Source of the DNA: Homarus americanus
Lineage: Eukaryota; Arthropoda; Malacostraca; Decapoda; Nephropidae
Reading direction: 5' to 3'
NCBI RefSeq assembly: GCF_018991925.1
Contig: NW_024727857.1
Coordinates: forward strand, 448,501 to 512,500
Length of the DNA: 64,000 nucleotides
Part shown: positions 46,466 through 59,441 of the stretch, in pieces
Position numbering within the stretch: the first letter of the stretch is position 1
How the letters are laid out: each line of letters begins with the position of its first letter
Notes under the pieces: generated by a model
What the model was told of the DNA's origin: nothing
Databases searched by the model: none
The model's input: the letters and a program-made list of their open reading frames with translations, nothing else
Program-made: the position numbers and the translations under genes

Positions 46466-46541
46466 TGTGTGTGTGTGTGTGTGTGTATGGTATGTATGTA
46501 TGTATGTATGTATGTATGTATGTATGTATGTATGTATGTAT
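46466..46541. repeat. (GT)n then (GTAT)n compound microsatellite
   Basis: GT at 46466-46487, then GTAT units 46490-46541. Confidence 0.95.
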
Positions 46542-46593
46542 ACAAATTATCTATTATTTAACATCTATCGCAAAACAGGAGATGGAATAAAGG

Positions 46594-46704
<111 letters not shown>

Positions 46705-46920
46705 GACACCCACACAGACATAAAGGGTCCTCGTGTGTGAAACTAGATTGAAATTGAGGTGGCGGAAGAGAGAACTTGGAGGTTTGTGTCGGCAGGAAAT
46801 GATTGCTTTCGTGCCTCGATGAGTGTATAAAGGAACCAGTAGTTGCATACATGTGAATCGTGTCCTCCCGCGAGATGTATATTCCGGTGTGGCAGATTAT
46901 ATTGAGACAAGGTGGGAGAT

Positions 46921-46921
<1 letters not shown>

Positions 46922-46966
<45 letters not shown>
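46922..46966. repeat. (AG)n microsatellite
   Basis: 45 bp AG. Confidence 0.96.
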
Positions 46967-46969
<3 letters not shown>

Positions 46970-47012
46970 TACGGTGACCAAAGATTGATAGATGAATGTA
47001 AATACAGACACA

Positions 47013-47132
<120 letters not shown>

Positions 47133-47372
47133 ATCAACACCAAAGCACAAAGCAATACCATTACAGTAGTACGCCGTTATCGTTATTGTTTTATATAAAA
47201 AAGGCAAATTAAATTAATTAAAGGAATATGAATCTCAAAGCGAATAATTAAACCATAGAGTTGCTGAGTTAATTGATAGTGACCAAATTCTGCTGCGCCG
47301 CCGTGTGTGTTACTCTTATGAAAGGCAAGGTCGACTTACGTGTAATTACGACTTCACTCGCTCTTCAAACTT

Positions 47373-47381
<9 letters not shown>

Positions 47382-47427
<46 letters not shown>
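47382..47427. repeat. (AT)n microsatellite
   Basis: 46 bp AT. Confidence 0.96.
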
Positions 47428-47429
<2 letters not shown>

Positions 47430-48414
47430 CTTTCCTATCGTAAGGAATTGATCACTGTCGGGTCAATAAGGTGAGTTATTCATCACCTTGTGTTAGGTGT
47501 GAGTCATCAGCTAATATTTGCTATAGTAGCAAATTATTCCATTATTTTTCAGTTCATTTGTTTATTATGAATGATTATTACCACAGTTCCTCTAACAGTG
47601 GCAACGACGATGTACCTAAAACACAACAAATACAATGGTGTAATAGATGGCGACACTCCGACTGCTGATTGGCTGAAGTAACTCAGGTGAACAAACAAAT
47701 GGTCAGCCGCAGGTCTTGGCATGATCAATAAACACACAGATTTAAAGTGAGTTGTATGATTTATAACTGTGGCTATCGACATTATGACAAACCAGTGCTT
47801 GTTGGCTAAACAATCCACCATTTTCACTTGGACTCACAAATACATACACTCTCCCACAGTCCTATAACTCATACCGCCCGTTCAGTGTTCATGGCCAAAA
47901 CAACCTTGGTGTCCCCTTCTACCTAGCAAGGTGTCCAGGTGGCATTAAGAGAGAGGGCCAGGGTGTCTCCACTCCACCAGCGGCCGTAATCCTTGCGTGA
48001 CGTCACTAACACAACAAACTCCCGCCTCCTTGGATTAAAACGAATGGATGAGGAAGTGACGCAGATGACCTCCTAGCCTTGACGCCACTTACCATCCCGG
48101 GTCTCGGATTATCAAAGGCTCGTACCTTAAGTTTCTCCTCCTAACTTTAGCACCAAATATTGGCTTCAGAAATACTCTTAAGATTTTACCTTAACAGATA
48201 AATTCCGTTGACATTAATATACTCGCAGGCTAAGTCTTCCCCGAAATTGAAGATGTAAGAACGTATCTAACTAGCGCCAGAAGACTGTACGTTAGCGCCT
48301 TTGATTTTCAACAACTTTGATCCATGCTGCTCTCTGGTGCTGAGATTCCGTACTAGAAAAGGCTACCTTCCCTTATGTACCCACAGATGACATTCTATCA
48401 AACAAGCAGTAAAT
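47428..48414. other. Low-repeat segment with promoter-like features
   Basis: About 1 kb without tandem repeats. It holds a CCAAT box in inverted form (ATTGG, about 47669), a perfect palindromic CRE (TGACGTCA, 47998-48005) and a minus-strand consensus donor ATG/GTAAGT (48093-48087). The minus donor would end an exon lying at higher coordinates. No confident exon start is seen, so this is a weak promoter or first-exon candidate only. Confidence 0.3.
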
Positions 48415-48442
48415 AGAGAGAGAGAGAGAGAGAGGGGGGGGG
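48415..48442. repeat. (AG)n plus G run
   Basis: 20 bp AG followed by eight or nine G. Confidence 0.9.
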
Positions 48443-49840
48443 ACAGGATTATATGAGACACTCGTAAAATGATTTATGAAACAACAATTAAATTCACTAA
48501 TCTTTTCATGATGGAACTAATGGCTTCATACTGTTATTCATTTCCAACGTTATTATAATTATTAAGCGTATGTAAGTTAAGCACTAATATCTGATTATTT
48601 TTATAACATTCGCTTTGTAGTTTTGAAATTAAGTTTATATTTTAGTATTTTATGTTTTAGTCTCACGTAAGTAAGAGAGAGGGAGAGAAATTAAGAGATA
48701 GATAGATGAAACTCACCTAGAATAAATGGTGAATAAACTATAAACAATGTATTCTTTTCTGGAAACCTTTTGATGAAAAAAAAATATTCAGAGTAGATGT
48801 AAAGTAGTTTGAGGGGAAGTGATGCATGTGAGTGACGTCTTGAGCTGCTGGGAGATGTGGTGGAAGGAAAGGAACCAAGAGATGAAGATAGACTCGTGTA
48901 GAGATGAACTGGGAGCCTTACCATGTTCAGGGGCATTAGTGTATGGTTTATAGGCCGACTTGTGGAGGTGTTGATGGTGGTAGAAAACAAAGATACAAAC
49001 CAAGTAGAAAAGATGTTTGTTAAGGCAATAAGAAAGACCATGCAAAGAAAAATGTTTATCACGCAGAAAAAAAAAAATCCAGCAATCAGGTTAGGGACTC
49101 AGGTCAGCCAACATATAGTGTAACAATAGAAAAATAATCGATAAATCTTTTCATATTGTGAGTGGGTATAAGGAACGTATTCATAGAACCAAGAGTTCAA
49201 AAGAAAGATAACAGTCTGATTGATAACATAAAATGTCTTGATATAAATAAATGTCTACAAATACCTTGTTTAACTCTGTCAGTATTATATATATCAACAA
49301 GTAATATTGACGAAGATGGGATATTCTGAGTACATATGCGGTGGTACTCTACACACATAACAAGAGAGTCAACAAGTACAATGTGAATGACTCTACTTAC
49401 ATAAAATCATCTTTAAAAAGGCAACATCCAGAACTACATAAAAATACGAGAGTGTATACAAAGTACATTCACAGGATCCTAACTCAGTAAAATAAACACT
49501 TCATGTTCCCTGCCTCACTCTGAATGGCTTATTGGACTCGACAAAAACAAAAAACAAAAACAAACAAAACGAACACACAAATATACAGTATAACTCCTTC
49601 AGTGGCCACAGTCAGGGTATTGAAAGATTAAAGTTGCATAGTTCTTGAAAGATTTTGGTCAGTTGACTGTTCTACAAAGTGCAGTTGACCGAAGGCATTA
49701 TAAGATCTCCTTTTACAGAGAGAAACTTGAAGACACTTGATAGGAATGGCGAAGCTAGAATCGAGTGCTGGTGAAAGTTGTAGAAAGTTGAGATTGATAT
49801 TCCAGAAAGGTTGTATCGGTTGGGGGGGGGGAGGGGTGAG
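48443..49840. other. Unique AT-rich stretch
   Basis: A weak minus-strand exon-like segment (48922-48958) lies between CACAAG and GTAAGG. The 123-codon minus frame at 48691-49062 runs through it but is not a recognisable protein. Nothing is called. Confidence 0.35.
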
Positions 49841-49865
49841 GGTGCATAGGTGGGTTAGTGGGTGG

Positions 49866-49955
49866 AGCAGTAACTCGCTAACAGGTGGTGTTATGAGGGG
49901 CCTCGCGTGGCGCAGTAACTCGCTCACAGGTGGTGTTATGAGGGGCCTCGCGTGG
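49866..49955. repeat. 45-bp tandem duplication
   Basis: Two nearly identical copies start GCAGTAACTCGCT, carry CACAGGTGGTGTTATGAGGG and end CTCGCGTGG, separated by one substitution (TAACAGG versus TCACAGG). Confidence 0.93.
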
Positions 49956-50475
49956 TTTCGTCGTGTCATGGGGACACTTGTGTGGTCTGGTGTCACTATA
50001 CATCACTGTTCAACATTGATTCCACATCTTTCCGAAACAAAATTGTAACTTCTGGCGAGCAGTTGCTGATATTCCTGTGGGGAGACAACAAGGATTATAA
50101 TTGAGGAAAACAAGAGCAAATAGTCGAGGAAGTAAAGAAAGTGGAGTAAGCAGAAAATATCAGATAACTTGTGTTAATATATAATGTTGAAAACGTAGAA
50201 GGGAAAGATAAGCACATTGCAGTTAGAAAAACAAAACTGGCAAGAATAACTCAGATTAGAACTTTAGGTTTCTTCTAAAAAAAAAAAAACACCACAACAA
50301 AGCCACTTGACGATAGACGAATGGACCCAGGTTGAGCAGATGCAACGGCCCAACCCACGTTCACTAAAACTTGGTGTTGGGTGAAGCCAGAAACAAAGAG
50401 CCGGAAATAAGGTTTAGTGTGAACGGTAGAGAGAACAGAGTCAGATCAAATATACAGTTGACCAGATACCCACTG
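49956..50475. other. Unique stretch
   Basis: An A homopolymer at 50278-50289. No gene is recognised. Confidence 0.35.
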
Positions 50476-51115
50476 TTCACCACCACACGCCACAACACAC
50501 ACCGCCACAACACACCCGCCACAACACACCACCACACACCACCACACACCACACACCACAATACACCACCGCCGCCACACACCACCACACACCACCACCA
50601 CCACAACACACACACACCACAAACACACTCCACTGCCACACACAAACACACTCCACTGCCACACACCACCACACTCCACTAGCACACACTCTATAACAGG
50701 CCATATCACGCCATAACACACCAACACACGCCACAACACACTACATAGCACCACCACAGTATCACACACACTACACACACTTCCTAGTAGACTACATCAC
50801 TCCACATCACACCGCAGCACACCACCACACACCAACACACGCCACAACATACACACACGCTACTATCACATACTACACACCACCTCAACACCATCATCAC
50901 ACACTACCACTACACATCACCTCCGCCACCACACACCACCACCACAACTCACTACACAACACCATCACACACCACCACTACTACTACACATTACACAACA
51001 ACATTAAACACCACCACTATACACCACACACCTCTACCACCACTACCACCATTGCACACTACACAGCACCATCACACACCTCTACCACCACTACACAACA
51101 CCATCACACAACACC
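50476..51115. repeat. CAC/ACACCAC-rich degenerate satellite, about 640 bp
   Basis: CACACACCACCA, CACCACAACACAC and ACTACACA units of 10-20 bp cover the block with no fixed long period. Cys/Val/Trp-rich minus frames (50364-50778) and His/Thr + frames are artefacts. Confidence 0.9.
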
Positions 51116-51254
51116 AGAAGCTATTTTACTTTACAACAATTTCTTTATTTTTTTTCGTTCGCTGTAAACCAGATTTGCGTTTTCCCATGAGTAAACGAAC
51201 ACGACAACGACATGGTGGGAAAAAATTGCAAGTCCATCAAGATTTATCTGTTAT

Positions 51255-51475
51255 GCGCACACTTGAACACACTTGAACACACACCTTAACTAAGCTGTAC
51301 ACCCTTAGACACAACTATACACACTTGTATATACTTGAACACACTCTTACATACTTGAACACACTTTAAGACTTGAACACACTTGTACATACTTGAACAC
51401 ACTTGTACATACTTGGACACACCTGAGAGCACCTGGACATACCTGAAAATACCTGATCACACCTAAATATTACCA
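51255..51475. repeat. 10/20-bp repeat (ACATACTTGAACACACTTGT)
   Basis: ACTTGAACACACTTGTACAT units, decaying right into ACCTGGACATACCTGA variants. Confidence 0.88.
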
Positions 51476-51664
51476 ACATCGTTACCATCATTCCATAACC
51501 ACCACTTCCCCCACCACTGCCACCTGTAAAATGTTCACAGGATTTTAAATGCCTGCGAGTCTGTGTTGAACATGATTTCCTCGCCCCCTGTCCCAGGAAA
51601 CTTCAGAGTCCGGATGGAAAAACTCACACACGAACACTGCTCCACCAAGGGAGACGGACACACA

Positions 51665-51835
51665 CTCACACATACATACAACATACATACATACATACAT
51701 ACATACACGTACACACCTTACATACACATACATACATACATACACGTACACATACATACTTACATACATGCATGCATACATACATACAGGCATGCATACA
51801 TACATACATACATACATGCATGCATACATACAAAC
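51665..51835. repeat. (ACAT)n imperfect microsatellite
   Basis: ACAT tetramers with ACGTACAC, GCATGCAT and AGGC interruptions. Confidence 0.93.
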
Positions 51836-52118
51836 TTGCAGCAGCAGCAGTAGTTAGTATAAACAGCAGGAGACAAAATGGCCTTAAGAATAGTCAGGGT
51901 AAAACAGCTACAGTTAACAGTAGTGAGTGTGAACAGCATTAAACGTGGCTGAGAGACATTAGCATACTTGATCACGCACTAAGACGCCTTCGGGATAAAT
52001 CAAGGCAACTAGTGTTTTATCGTCGAGTTTTATGGCTGAATGAAAACGACTAATTTGTTTTATTAACGATAAAAACTAATGAAGTGGACCATTACTTCCA
52101 CCGTCTAACGCTATAGCC

Positions 52119-52120
<2 letters not shown>

Positions 52121-52149
<29 letters not shown>
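52121..52149. repeat. (GT)n microsatellite
   Basis: 29 bp GT. Confidence 0.94.
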
Positions 52150-52151
<2 letters not shown>

Positions 52152-52273
52152 TAAGTAAAATAATAAGTATTTTTATTATGATGAAAGTATATATAAATAG
52201 TATATAATAATTGTTTATGTTTTAAGGCACAGAGTTATTACACAACTGAACACAGATAGTTATTAGATACACC

Positions 52274-52276
<3 letters not shown>

Positions 52277-52368
<92 letters not shown>
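52277..52368. repeat. (AT)n microsatellite, about 92 bp
   Basis: Uninterrupted AT. Confidence 0.97.
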
Positions 52369-52370
<2 letters not shown>

Positions 52371-53055
52371 GTTTTCCGTAGCGATTCCCCCTGACAATAG
52401 GCAGAAAATATGGTCGGTGTTTTCCACAAAAACTCGCCATCGGAAAAAGTCTCATATATCACGGGGCAAAAACCCGACGATGCCGACGGCAGGTCCACTA
52501 AAAATGGAGATATCCAACTAAACAAAATACAAACGAGTAAAACAATTATAACTGATAAAAACAGACACGGGGGTTAAATACACGAAAATTCTGTTAAAAA
52601 TAGAAAATCTAGATCATCCTCTTTGTAAAGAAAGAGGCCAGGATGAGGTAACTAGTGACGAACACAAACATCTGAGAGGTAGAGAGAAAAGATTGGTTGA
52701 TTACTAAGACACTAGACTCATCAAGGACGCGTCTGGCTTATAATTTCACCAATAGAGTGTCACCTAGCAACTCCTTCACGAGCTGGTACGTGTGTAGTCA
52801 TATCGGTGCGCACGCGTGTATCTAAGTGCGTGCGTGCGTGTGTGTGTGGGGGGGGAGGGGGTGATGATGGGGCACCCACCACCGCTCATTAATCATTTGA
52901 TTGACCTTAGGCAACATCGCTAAACATAAGGTGCAGGAATTAATTACGAATCCTAATTTTGTCATAATTACAGGTAGCAAGTGTGGATTTACCTCATTAA
53001 TTACAAGTTACCTGGTGTGGAAGAGAGTCATTCATTACGTGTTAGTCTTCACTTT
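52369..53055. other. Mostly unique stretch
   Basis: A mixed segment at 52370-52500 contains several GCGATT, ACTCGCC and CCGACG words but no hairpin or gene I can support. GT and G runs lie at 52835-52862. Confidence 0.35.
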
Positions 53056-53057
53056 TG

Positions 53058-53155
53058 TTGGTGGTGGCGGTGACAGTAGTGATAGTGATGGTGGTGATGG
53101 TGAATGGTGGTGATGGAAGTGGTGTTGGTGATGATGATGATGATGGTGGTAGTTG
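53058..53155. repeat. GGT/GAT degenerate trinucleotide repeat
   Basis: GGTGGT, GATGGT and (GAT)n units. Confidence 0.88.
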
Positions 53156-53256
53156 TGGTGGTGGACGTAAGCCAGGAAGAGACTGGTCACTGAACTAGAC
53201 AAGTTTTTGTTATGATTGTAATTTGATTTTGTAGATGTTTGTAATACACGTTAGAT

Positions 53257-53331
53257 GTCTGTCTGTCTGTCTGCCTGTCTGTCTATTCGTGTCTATATAT
53301 GTATGCATGTATGTGTCTGTGTATGGGTAGT

Positions 53332-53375
<44 letters not shown>
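53257..53375. repeat. GTCT then GTAT then (GT)n compound
   Basis: (GTCT)n at 53257-53284, ATGTATG-rich sequence, then 41 bp GT to 53375. Confidence 0.92.
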
Positions 53376-53380
<5 letters not shown>

Positions 53381-53656
53381 TCAGTATATTTCAAAAATCC
53401 TACTTTATACTGTATATTCATCTATCTGCCTCTCCATCGTTGTCCTGGTATAATCATAACATCTCTCGTATCTCCTTCTTGTTGTTTACTCAAGAATATA
53501 TAACAATGTTGGTGGCTCCTCCAGGTGTTTTTTTTTATTATCTGGAGCCACGTATAGTTAAGAGGCTTATGGGTCACGGAAAGAAGATTATTTCCTGCCT
53601 CCCTTTCCAGTGACCTCAATTATTATTTGAGGAGTATTTTGGAGACCTCTTCAAAC

Positions 53657-53658
53657 AC

Positions 53659-53714
<56 letters not shown>
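53657..53714. repeat. (AC)n microsatellite
   Basis: 58 bp AC. Confidence 0.96.
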
Positions 53715-53716
<2 letters not shown>

Positions 53717-53788
53717 GAAGCAGCTTTTGACGTGGGAGGAAAGAGTGGGATTGCATTCTGCCTTCTGGAGTAGATCCGTTCTTTCCTC

Positions 53789-53836
53789 GAGAGAGAGAGA
53801 GAGAGGGGAGAGGGAGAGGAAGAGAGAGAGGGAAGT
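53789..53836. repeat. (AG)n with GGGA interruptions
   Basis: Purine-only AG-rich tract. Confidence 0.9.
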
Positions 53837-55425
53837 GTGGGAGAAAATGATAAGGTGGGTTTTGTTGCACTTCTCTGTCCTCCCTCGTTCCTTGTCATCT
53901 TAGTCTTCCAATTTTTCAAGGGCGTTTCACCCACATTTTTAGGACATTTTGACACTAACTCTTACGTTATTCCCTTACTGTATTCATTCGCCTTAACAAC
54001 CAGTGTCGTCAATTTCATTTAACATATCTTGGTTTCTATCCTATAAAATAAATCTTAGAAAATATATAACATCTAACAGACAACATTGGTGATATAACTC
54101 TACGGATCTTGCAACCCACGTTTCATTTAGTCTTCAATCTAGAGACGTTGTTTACTTACTGTATATACAGACTCCTGACATCTGACCTATACTAACGAGG
54201 TCACTCAACTATTTACATATAAAAAAATATATTGCTTCAGTAAACAGGATTGTGAAAAGTTTGTGAAAATAAAACCTTAAAGTTAAGTAAATTTATGTAG
54301 TCTGTTGGCCGTCTTTTCTAGGCAGTCAGAATTAGATTAAAAAATTTCCCTCGTCTCGAATTGGACACCTGAACCTCATCCGTCAGACAGCCATCGTCAG
54401 TCCATTGGTATCTTTATGGCTTTTGTTAACCCGATGGAAAAATAAACAAAAAATGTCAGTTATTATAGTTGTTTCGTGTACCTGCCGTATACCTGGTGAA
54501 GGTTGGCGTGAAGCATTAGTGCCTCGGTCTCAAATACTTGTCTTCCTAAAAATTTTCACCTGAATTCTCATCTGACGTCAATTTCGGCCTTAGCTGCGTC
54601 TTAAAGATGATCCTTTTAGGCTTCCTTTATCTCCAGTTTCCATCCGGTGAAAAGTTATAATTAAACAGTAATTTCCTCTATAGCATTTTTTTTTTTGCTT
54701 CATTTTGGAACTTAGATTTTTGTCACCCACTTTCCCCCCTTCCCTCCCTCCCTCTTCTCACCCCCCACCCACCCCACCTCCCCAGGAGAAGAGTGCCTCG
54801 CCTCACTTAAACTTCAGAGCCAGGGGTGGCACTCTCTTGGGGATGGCCGCTTCACACACCATGAAAAAAAATATCACTGTGGAGTCTTGGAAACGAGGCG
54901 ACTATCATAAGAAGAATGAGTTTATTTGCCACAATATGAGACTAAAAGTTCCGGTCATGCTCACAGATCCTTAAGAAACCTCAGTGGAAGGAGAAGAAGG
55001 TTTTTAAAAATTGTCCCAAAATTTAAAACATTCCGGATAATCTTGAACATTTTTGGTACATTATTTTTTTAAACCTTCTAATGGGAAAAAAATATACTCG
55101 TATAAATTTACATTATATATTTTATAGTTTGAAATTATTTTCTGTTATTTATCTCGTCTGTACTTAGAGAAAAAAAAACTATTTGTGGAGGAATTTATAT
55201 AAGAGACTCATGCATCAATCTCCTCTGGTCTGGGAGAGAAGAGGAGGAACCAATAGGTGACCGCTCTAGTAGAAATATTCGGAATAAACAAAGATTTCCT
55301 GGGAGACTTTGAGAGACGCAAGACAAAACCTGAATGTACTTAAAAGAAAAAACTAAATATTCTTATGGGATAATGATTTTTAATGTGGGTTTATATTCCC
55401 CAAATTTCCAACGATGTTTTTTTTT
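53837..55425. other. Unique AT-rich stretch
   Basis: C-rich patch at 54734-54785. A lone CRE palindrome (TGACGTCA, 54573-54580). The + frame at 54705-54974 becomes non-repetitive in its second half but has no motif I recognise. No gene is called. Confidence 0.35.
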
Positions 55426-55621
55426 TTCGGGGGGGGAGGAGGAGGAGGGGTAGGTCTGTCTCATCATAATTCGTTGAAAAACTGAAAGAAAATCAATATA
55501 GAGAAGAATTTTGTGCGAATATTTTCAAAATACATTAAATTTCAACGGTATTATAAAATATACGTGTGTTATTTTGGTTTTGACTGAGAGACGTTGTATA
55601 AAAATGAAATGTGGAATAGCA

Positions 55622-55653
55622 AGTGAGGAGGAGGAGGAGGAGGAGGAGGAGGA
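55622..55653. repeat. (GAG)n microsatellite
   Basis: About ten GAG units. Confidence 0.94.
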
Positions 55654-56061
55654 CGTAGCCGTAGCCCTGGCCGTGTTAAGGGGTGAACGGCGTTGAGAAG
55701 GTGGGAGGTAAGAGCTGCTGGCCGTGACGAGGTGCTGCGGGCTGTGATCTGGAGGAGGGAGACACGGTTTGGCCAGGGAAGAGGAGAGGAAGGATGTGTA
55801 TGGTGGGGGAGTATATATGAAAGTGATGTCCTAGAACGATTTTTTTTACATTAATACAATAAAACAACGAAAACAATACATCATCATTTATAAATATCTT
55901 CAAAAATGACCCAAGAATCTGAATCATTACTCTATATATATCTCTTATACGAAAACCTCTTAGAGTGTGTGGTAATGGCAAAGTCTCTCTAAGTATGTTT
56001 CGCAGAAGACCTGAAGTACTCACTGTGAAGAGGGAAGCTGTAGCAGCCATACACTGGTAAA

Positions 56062-56066
<5 letters not shown>

Positions 56067-56106
<40 letters not shown>
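56067..56106. repeat. (AG)n microsatellite
   Basis: 40 bp AG. Confidence 0.96.
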
Positions 56107-56108
<2 letters not shown>

Positions 56109-56199
56109 GTGTAAAGGGGGAAGTCAAATTAATATCCAGTTTAATACAGTGTCGTGGTAGGTTAGGTAGGAGAGTGAAAAGTGAGTAGAGTTTGGGATT

Positions 56200-56522
56200 T
56201 TTTTTCCCCTCCCTCCCTCCCTCCCTCCCTCTATTCCTCTCCTATCCTATCCAACTCTCCCTCACACCCCATTGCCTTTCCTTCTCTACCCCATTCTCCC
56301 TAACCCTCTCTTCCTCCCTACGCCATTCTCCTCTTACTCCTCCCCCCTCTTTCTCCCTCACTCTCCCTTACCCTCTCCACCACTCTCCTTAATCCTCCCT
56401 TCATTCCCCCCTCCCTCCCTTTACTCCCCACTCTCCCTTACCCTCTCTCCACCACTCCAACCCTCCCTTCCTCTCCCTCCTTCACCCTCCCTTCCTCTCG
56501 CTCAGTCTCTCCCTTCCATCAT
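56200..56522. repeat. Polypyrimidine minisatellite (CTCCCTTACCCTCTCC)
   Basis: Starts as (CCCT)n, then CCCCACTCTCCCTTACCCTC units of about 30-60 bp. Pro/Leu/Ser frames (56192-56565) are artefacts. Confidence 0.9.
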
Positions 56523-56628
56523 CCCCTCACTAGCAGTAAGCATGTTAGGCAGCGGCTCTGGTTGAAGGAGTAGGTAACCAGGCGTATACAAGGACTTATG
56601 GGAGGGGTAAAGTGATCTATCCAAGTCA

Positions 56629-56706
56629 TACATACATACATGCATACATACATACACACATACACACACACACATACACATACATACGTACATACATACA
56701 TACATG
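56629..56706. repeat. (ACAT)n/(AC)n imperfect microsatellite
   Basis: ACAT tetramers with ACAC centre. Confidence 0.93.
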
Positions 56707-56786
56707 TTCGGCAAATTGGATACGATGTTTAATTTTTGTGCTGCTGACGATTCAAAGGAACGATTTTCATACTTCAAGCCTCGTTA

Positions 56787-56860
56787 AGTTAGGTTAGGTT
56801 AAAGTTAATTTGTTTTAGTTTAGATTAGGCAGGGTTAGGTTAGGTTAGGTTAAAATTTGG
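56787..56860. repeat. TTAGG telomere-like degenerate array
   Basis: GTTAGGTTAGGTTA at 56787, decayed GTTTTAGTTTAG, then GGTTAGGTTAGGTTAG at 56834-56851. Confidence 0.85.
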
Positions 56861-57248
56861 TTATGTTAGTTTTTAAAGCAAGAAGCTGCCTGATAAAAAA
56901 AATATATATAGTTCTTTGACTTTCCATAAAACTCACTTATTGTTATTTTTTGTCATCAAGCAGCAATAGAGAAAGAGTTAAACTTTATTCATGTTTTAAG
57001 GCGACTACATAACTTTGATAATTAATTAACAACTCGCTAAATACTGTGAAATTGTATTCTTATTTTTTAACTAAATTATATATACACTCGCTTAAAAATA
57101 TGAAATTACAATAGAATGAAAAAAAAGGTTTATTCTGTTATTGGAGGGAATTTAAATTGAAACCGGTGTAATTAAGTGTATTTCAATGTTTTGGTGTCTG
57201 TTATTATTGTTTTTGTTGTATTTTAATGGGGATTTTCAGTCTATTTTG

Positions 57249-57345
57249 GAAGGTTAGGATAAGTTAGGTGAAGGAAGATCAAGTTAGGATTGGTTGGGTT
57301 TAGATTACGTTCCGTTAGATTAAGTTAGGCTAAGTTACGTATTTA
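57249..57345. repeat. Decayed TTAGG-like array
   Basis: GGTTAGGATAAGTTAGG, AAGTTAGG and GATTAAGTTAGGCTAAG. Pentamer phase is mostly lost. Confidence 0.65.
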
Positions 57346-57758
57346 CAATTAATCCAGATCTACACAATATAATTAACACCTGTTGTCCATTGTGTCAAAT
57401 TTTTTCAACACAATTCTGTATAGATAATTTTTTTTTTCCGGGCTGACTGAACAAAGACATAAACTCCACAATATAGATGGGTTAAATTCCTAATATATTG
57501 CATGTATTACTAACCCCTACGGTCTACTTAGTCCTAACTTACCTCCACCACACACACACACACAATTCTGCTAAAACGTAATGGAGGGTTTTTCATTTGC
57601 ATAATGTGTAATGAAAACTAGAGAAATTCTATTTAAAAAGGTGTGATGGATTAATGGGACTTTATACGATTTACGTTATGTGCTTAACAACTTAATTGGC
57701 TTGTGTTAACGTGTGTGTTACGGCAAATGTTTTATGGTAGTTGGTATTATTTTCTGTT
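57346..57758. other. Unique AT-rich stretch
   Basis: Short (AC)n at 57549-57564. Nothing else is seen. Confidence 0.35.
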
Positions 57759-57759
57759 T

Positions 57760-57951
57760 GAGAGGGAGAGAGAAACAGAGAGTCATGGCGAGAAAGAGAG
57801 AGAGAGAGAGTGTGAGAGTGAGATAGATAGAGAGAGAGAGTAAGAGAGAGAGAGAGAGAGAGAGTCATGGCGAGAAAGCTAGAGAGAAAGAGTGAGAGCC
57901 TTGGATAAAAAGAATGAGAAAGAGAGAGAAATTCAAGTGGAGAAAGAGACA

Positions 57952-57997
<46 letters not shown>

Positions 57998-58145
57998 GTG
58001 AATAAAAAGTAAGAAAGAGAGAAAAATATAAGTGGAGAAAGAGAGAGACACAGAGAAAAAAGATGAGAGAGAAATTCAAAGAGACAAAAAAATCGAGATA
58101 ATGAGAGAAAGAGTGAGACAGGAAAAGAGAAAGAGAGGTAATGAA
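57760..58145. repeat. GA-rich block, about 390 bp
   Basis: (AG)n runs (for example 57956-57994) are joined by GTCATGGCGAGAAAG, repeated twice (57782, 57864), and by ATAAAAAG segments. The minus frame (57692-58051) is an LSLS artefact. Confidence 0.93.
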
Positions 58146-58263
58146 AGAGATAAAAATAAAAGAACGTTTTTTTCGTTATCTAAGCATTAAATTTCTATTA
58201 AATCCACACACGAGAGTGATATAGATGATACCTAAGTCAATGTTGATAGATTATTAAGAGAAT

Positions 58264-58264
58264 G

Positions 58265-58356
<92 letters not shown>
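58264..58356. repeat. (CT)n microsatellite, about 93 bp
   Basis: Uninterrupted CT, complementary to the GA block ending about 120 bp to the left. Confidence 0.97.
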
Positions 58357-58360
<4 letters not shown>

Positions 58361-59440
58361 TCTTCAGACAGGAGATTTGATGTTATTATAAAGTTATTAC
58401 CTCAACAACGAAGGTCTTTTAAGGCCATAACGAAATTAGCAATTACACCATTCGAGAACCTCCTTGTTAGACTGAAGAGCATGAGTGAAGGTGCCTGGTC
58501 TAGTGGTTCACCTCATTCTGTTTTACGTAATATGAAAGTGAACGAAAACAAGAGAATGAAAGAAAGGGGAAAACGAAGGGACAAATCAATAAAAAAAATA
58601 AAAAAAATTAATTATAATGAGTGAACGAATTTATGAACAGATGGAAACTAAAAGTATAATTTAAATAAAGAAATAAGATAGTGATAAATCCAATAAAGAA
58701 ACAAAACACCGAATTATTAAAAAAAATAAGAAAATTGATAGATAAAAATGAAAGGATATATAATCAAGGGTAAATTGCAGACATAGTGGTAATTGGTGAT
58801 AAATGATAGACAAGGAAAAGCAATAAACTCTAGGAAGAGAGCCATAATGGAGAGAAAGAGAATGGGAAGAGGATTACAACCACAAAGCAATAACATAAAG
58901 AAAATGAGAAGGGGTTATAATCACGCAGAAAGAAAACGGGGAGTGGGGTAACTATTAATTATTTACATATACTTATATTTGTTCCAGTATACTTAGTCGC
59001 TGTTATCTTATCTTCGTACCTGTGTCTGAATCTTTACCTGTATGTCAATTATACCTGTACCTGTACCTGTACTAGTGAATTAATAAAACCATTTAATTAG
59101 GAAGAGTCGAAACATTTCAGGGTTTTTTTTTAATTTTCATATTCAATTATGTGTTTTTTGTTTTGTTTTCTGTTCTTCCCCTCATCATTTATTCAATATT
59201 ACCCTAATTTCCCTAATTATTGGGTCATTTATTTTTACCTCCCCTGCTTCACACCCTGTCATTATATCATATGTTTTTGTATATTTTTTTAAATATAATA
59301 TTAACCATTATTTATTTTTTTCTTTTTGGGGGCGATTTATCTAAGTCACTTTGGTGAAGTTGAGGCGAATTTAGTACATTTTGAGAATAAATGAGATAAA
59401 GAGATATAAATAGATAACAAGCAAATGATGTTGATTGATT
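58357..59440. other. Unique AT-rich stretch
   Basis: TGGTCTAGTGG at 58496-58506 fits a Pol III A box and a tRNA-Glu/Asp-like start, but no B box, acceptor pairing or terminator follows. (CTGTAC)n is at 59050-59072. A-rich at 58590-58750. No gene is called. Confidence 0.35.
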
Positions 59441-59441
59441 G

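Noticed and set aside
58496..58560. tRNA-Glu/Asp-like start TGGTCTAGTGG
   Set aside because: Only the A-box word fits. No B box, stems or terminator follow.
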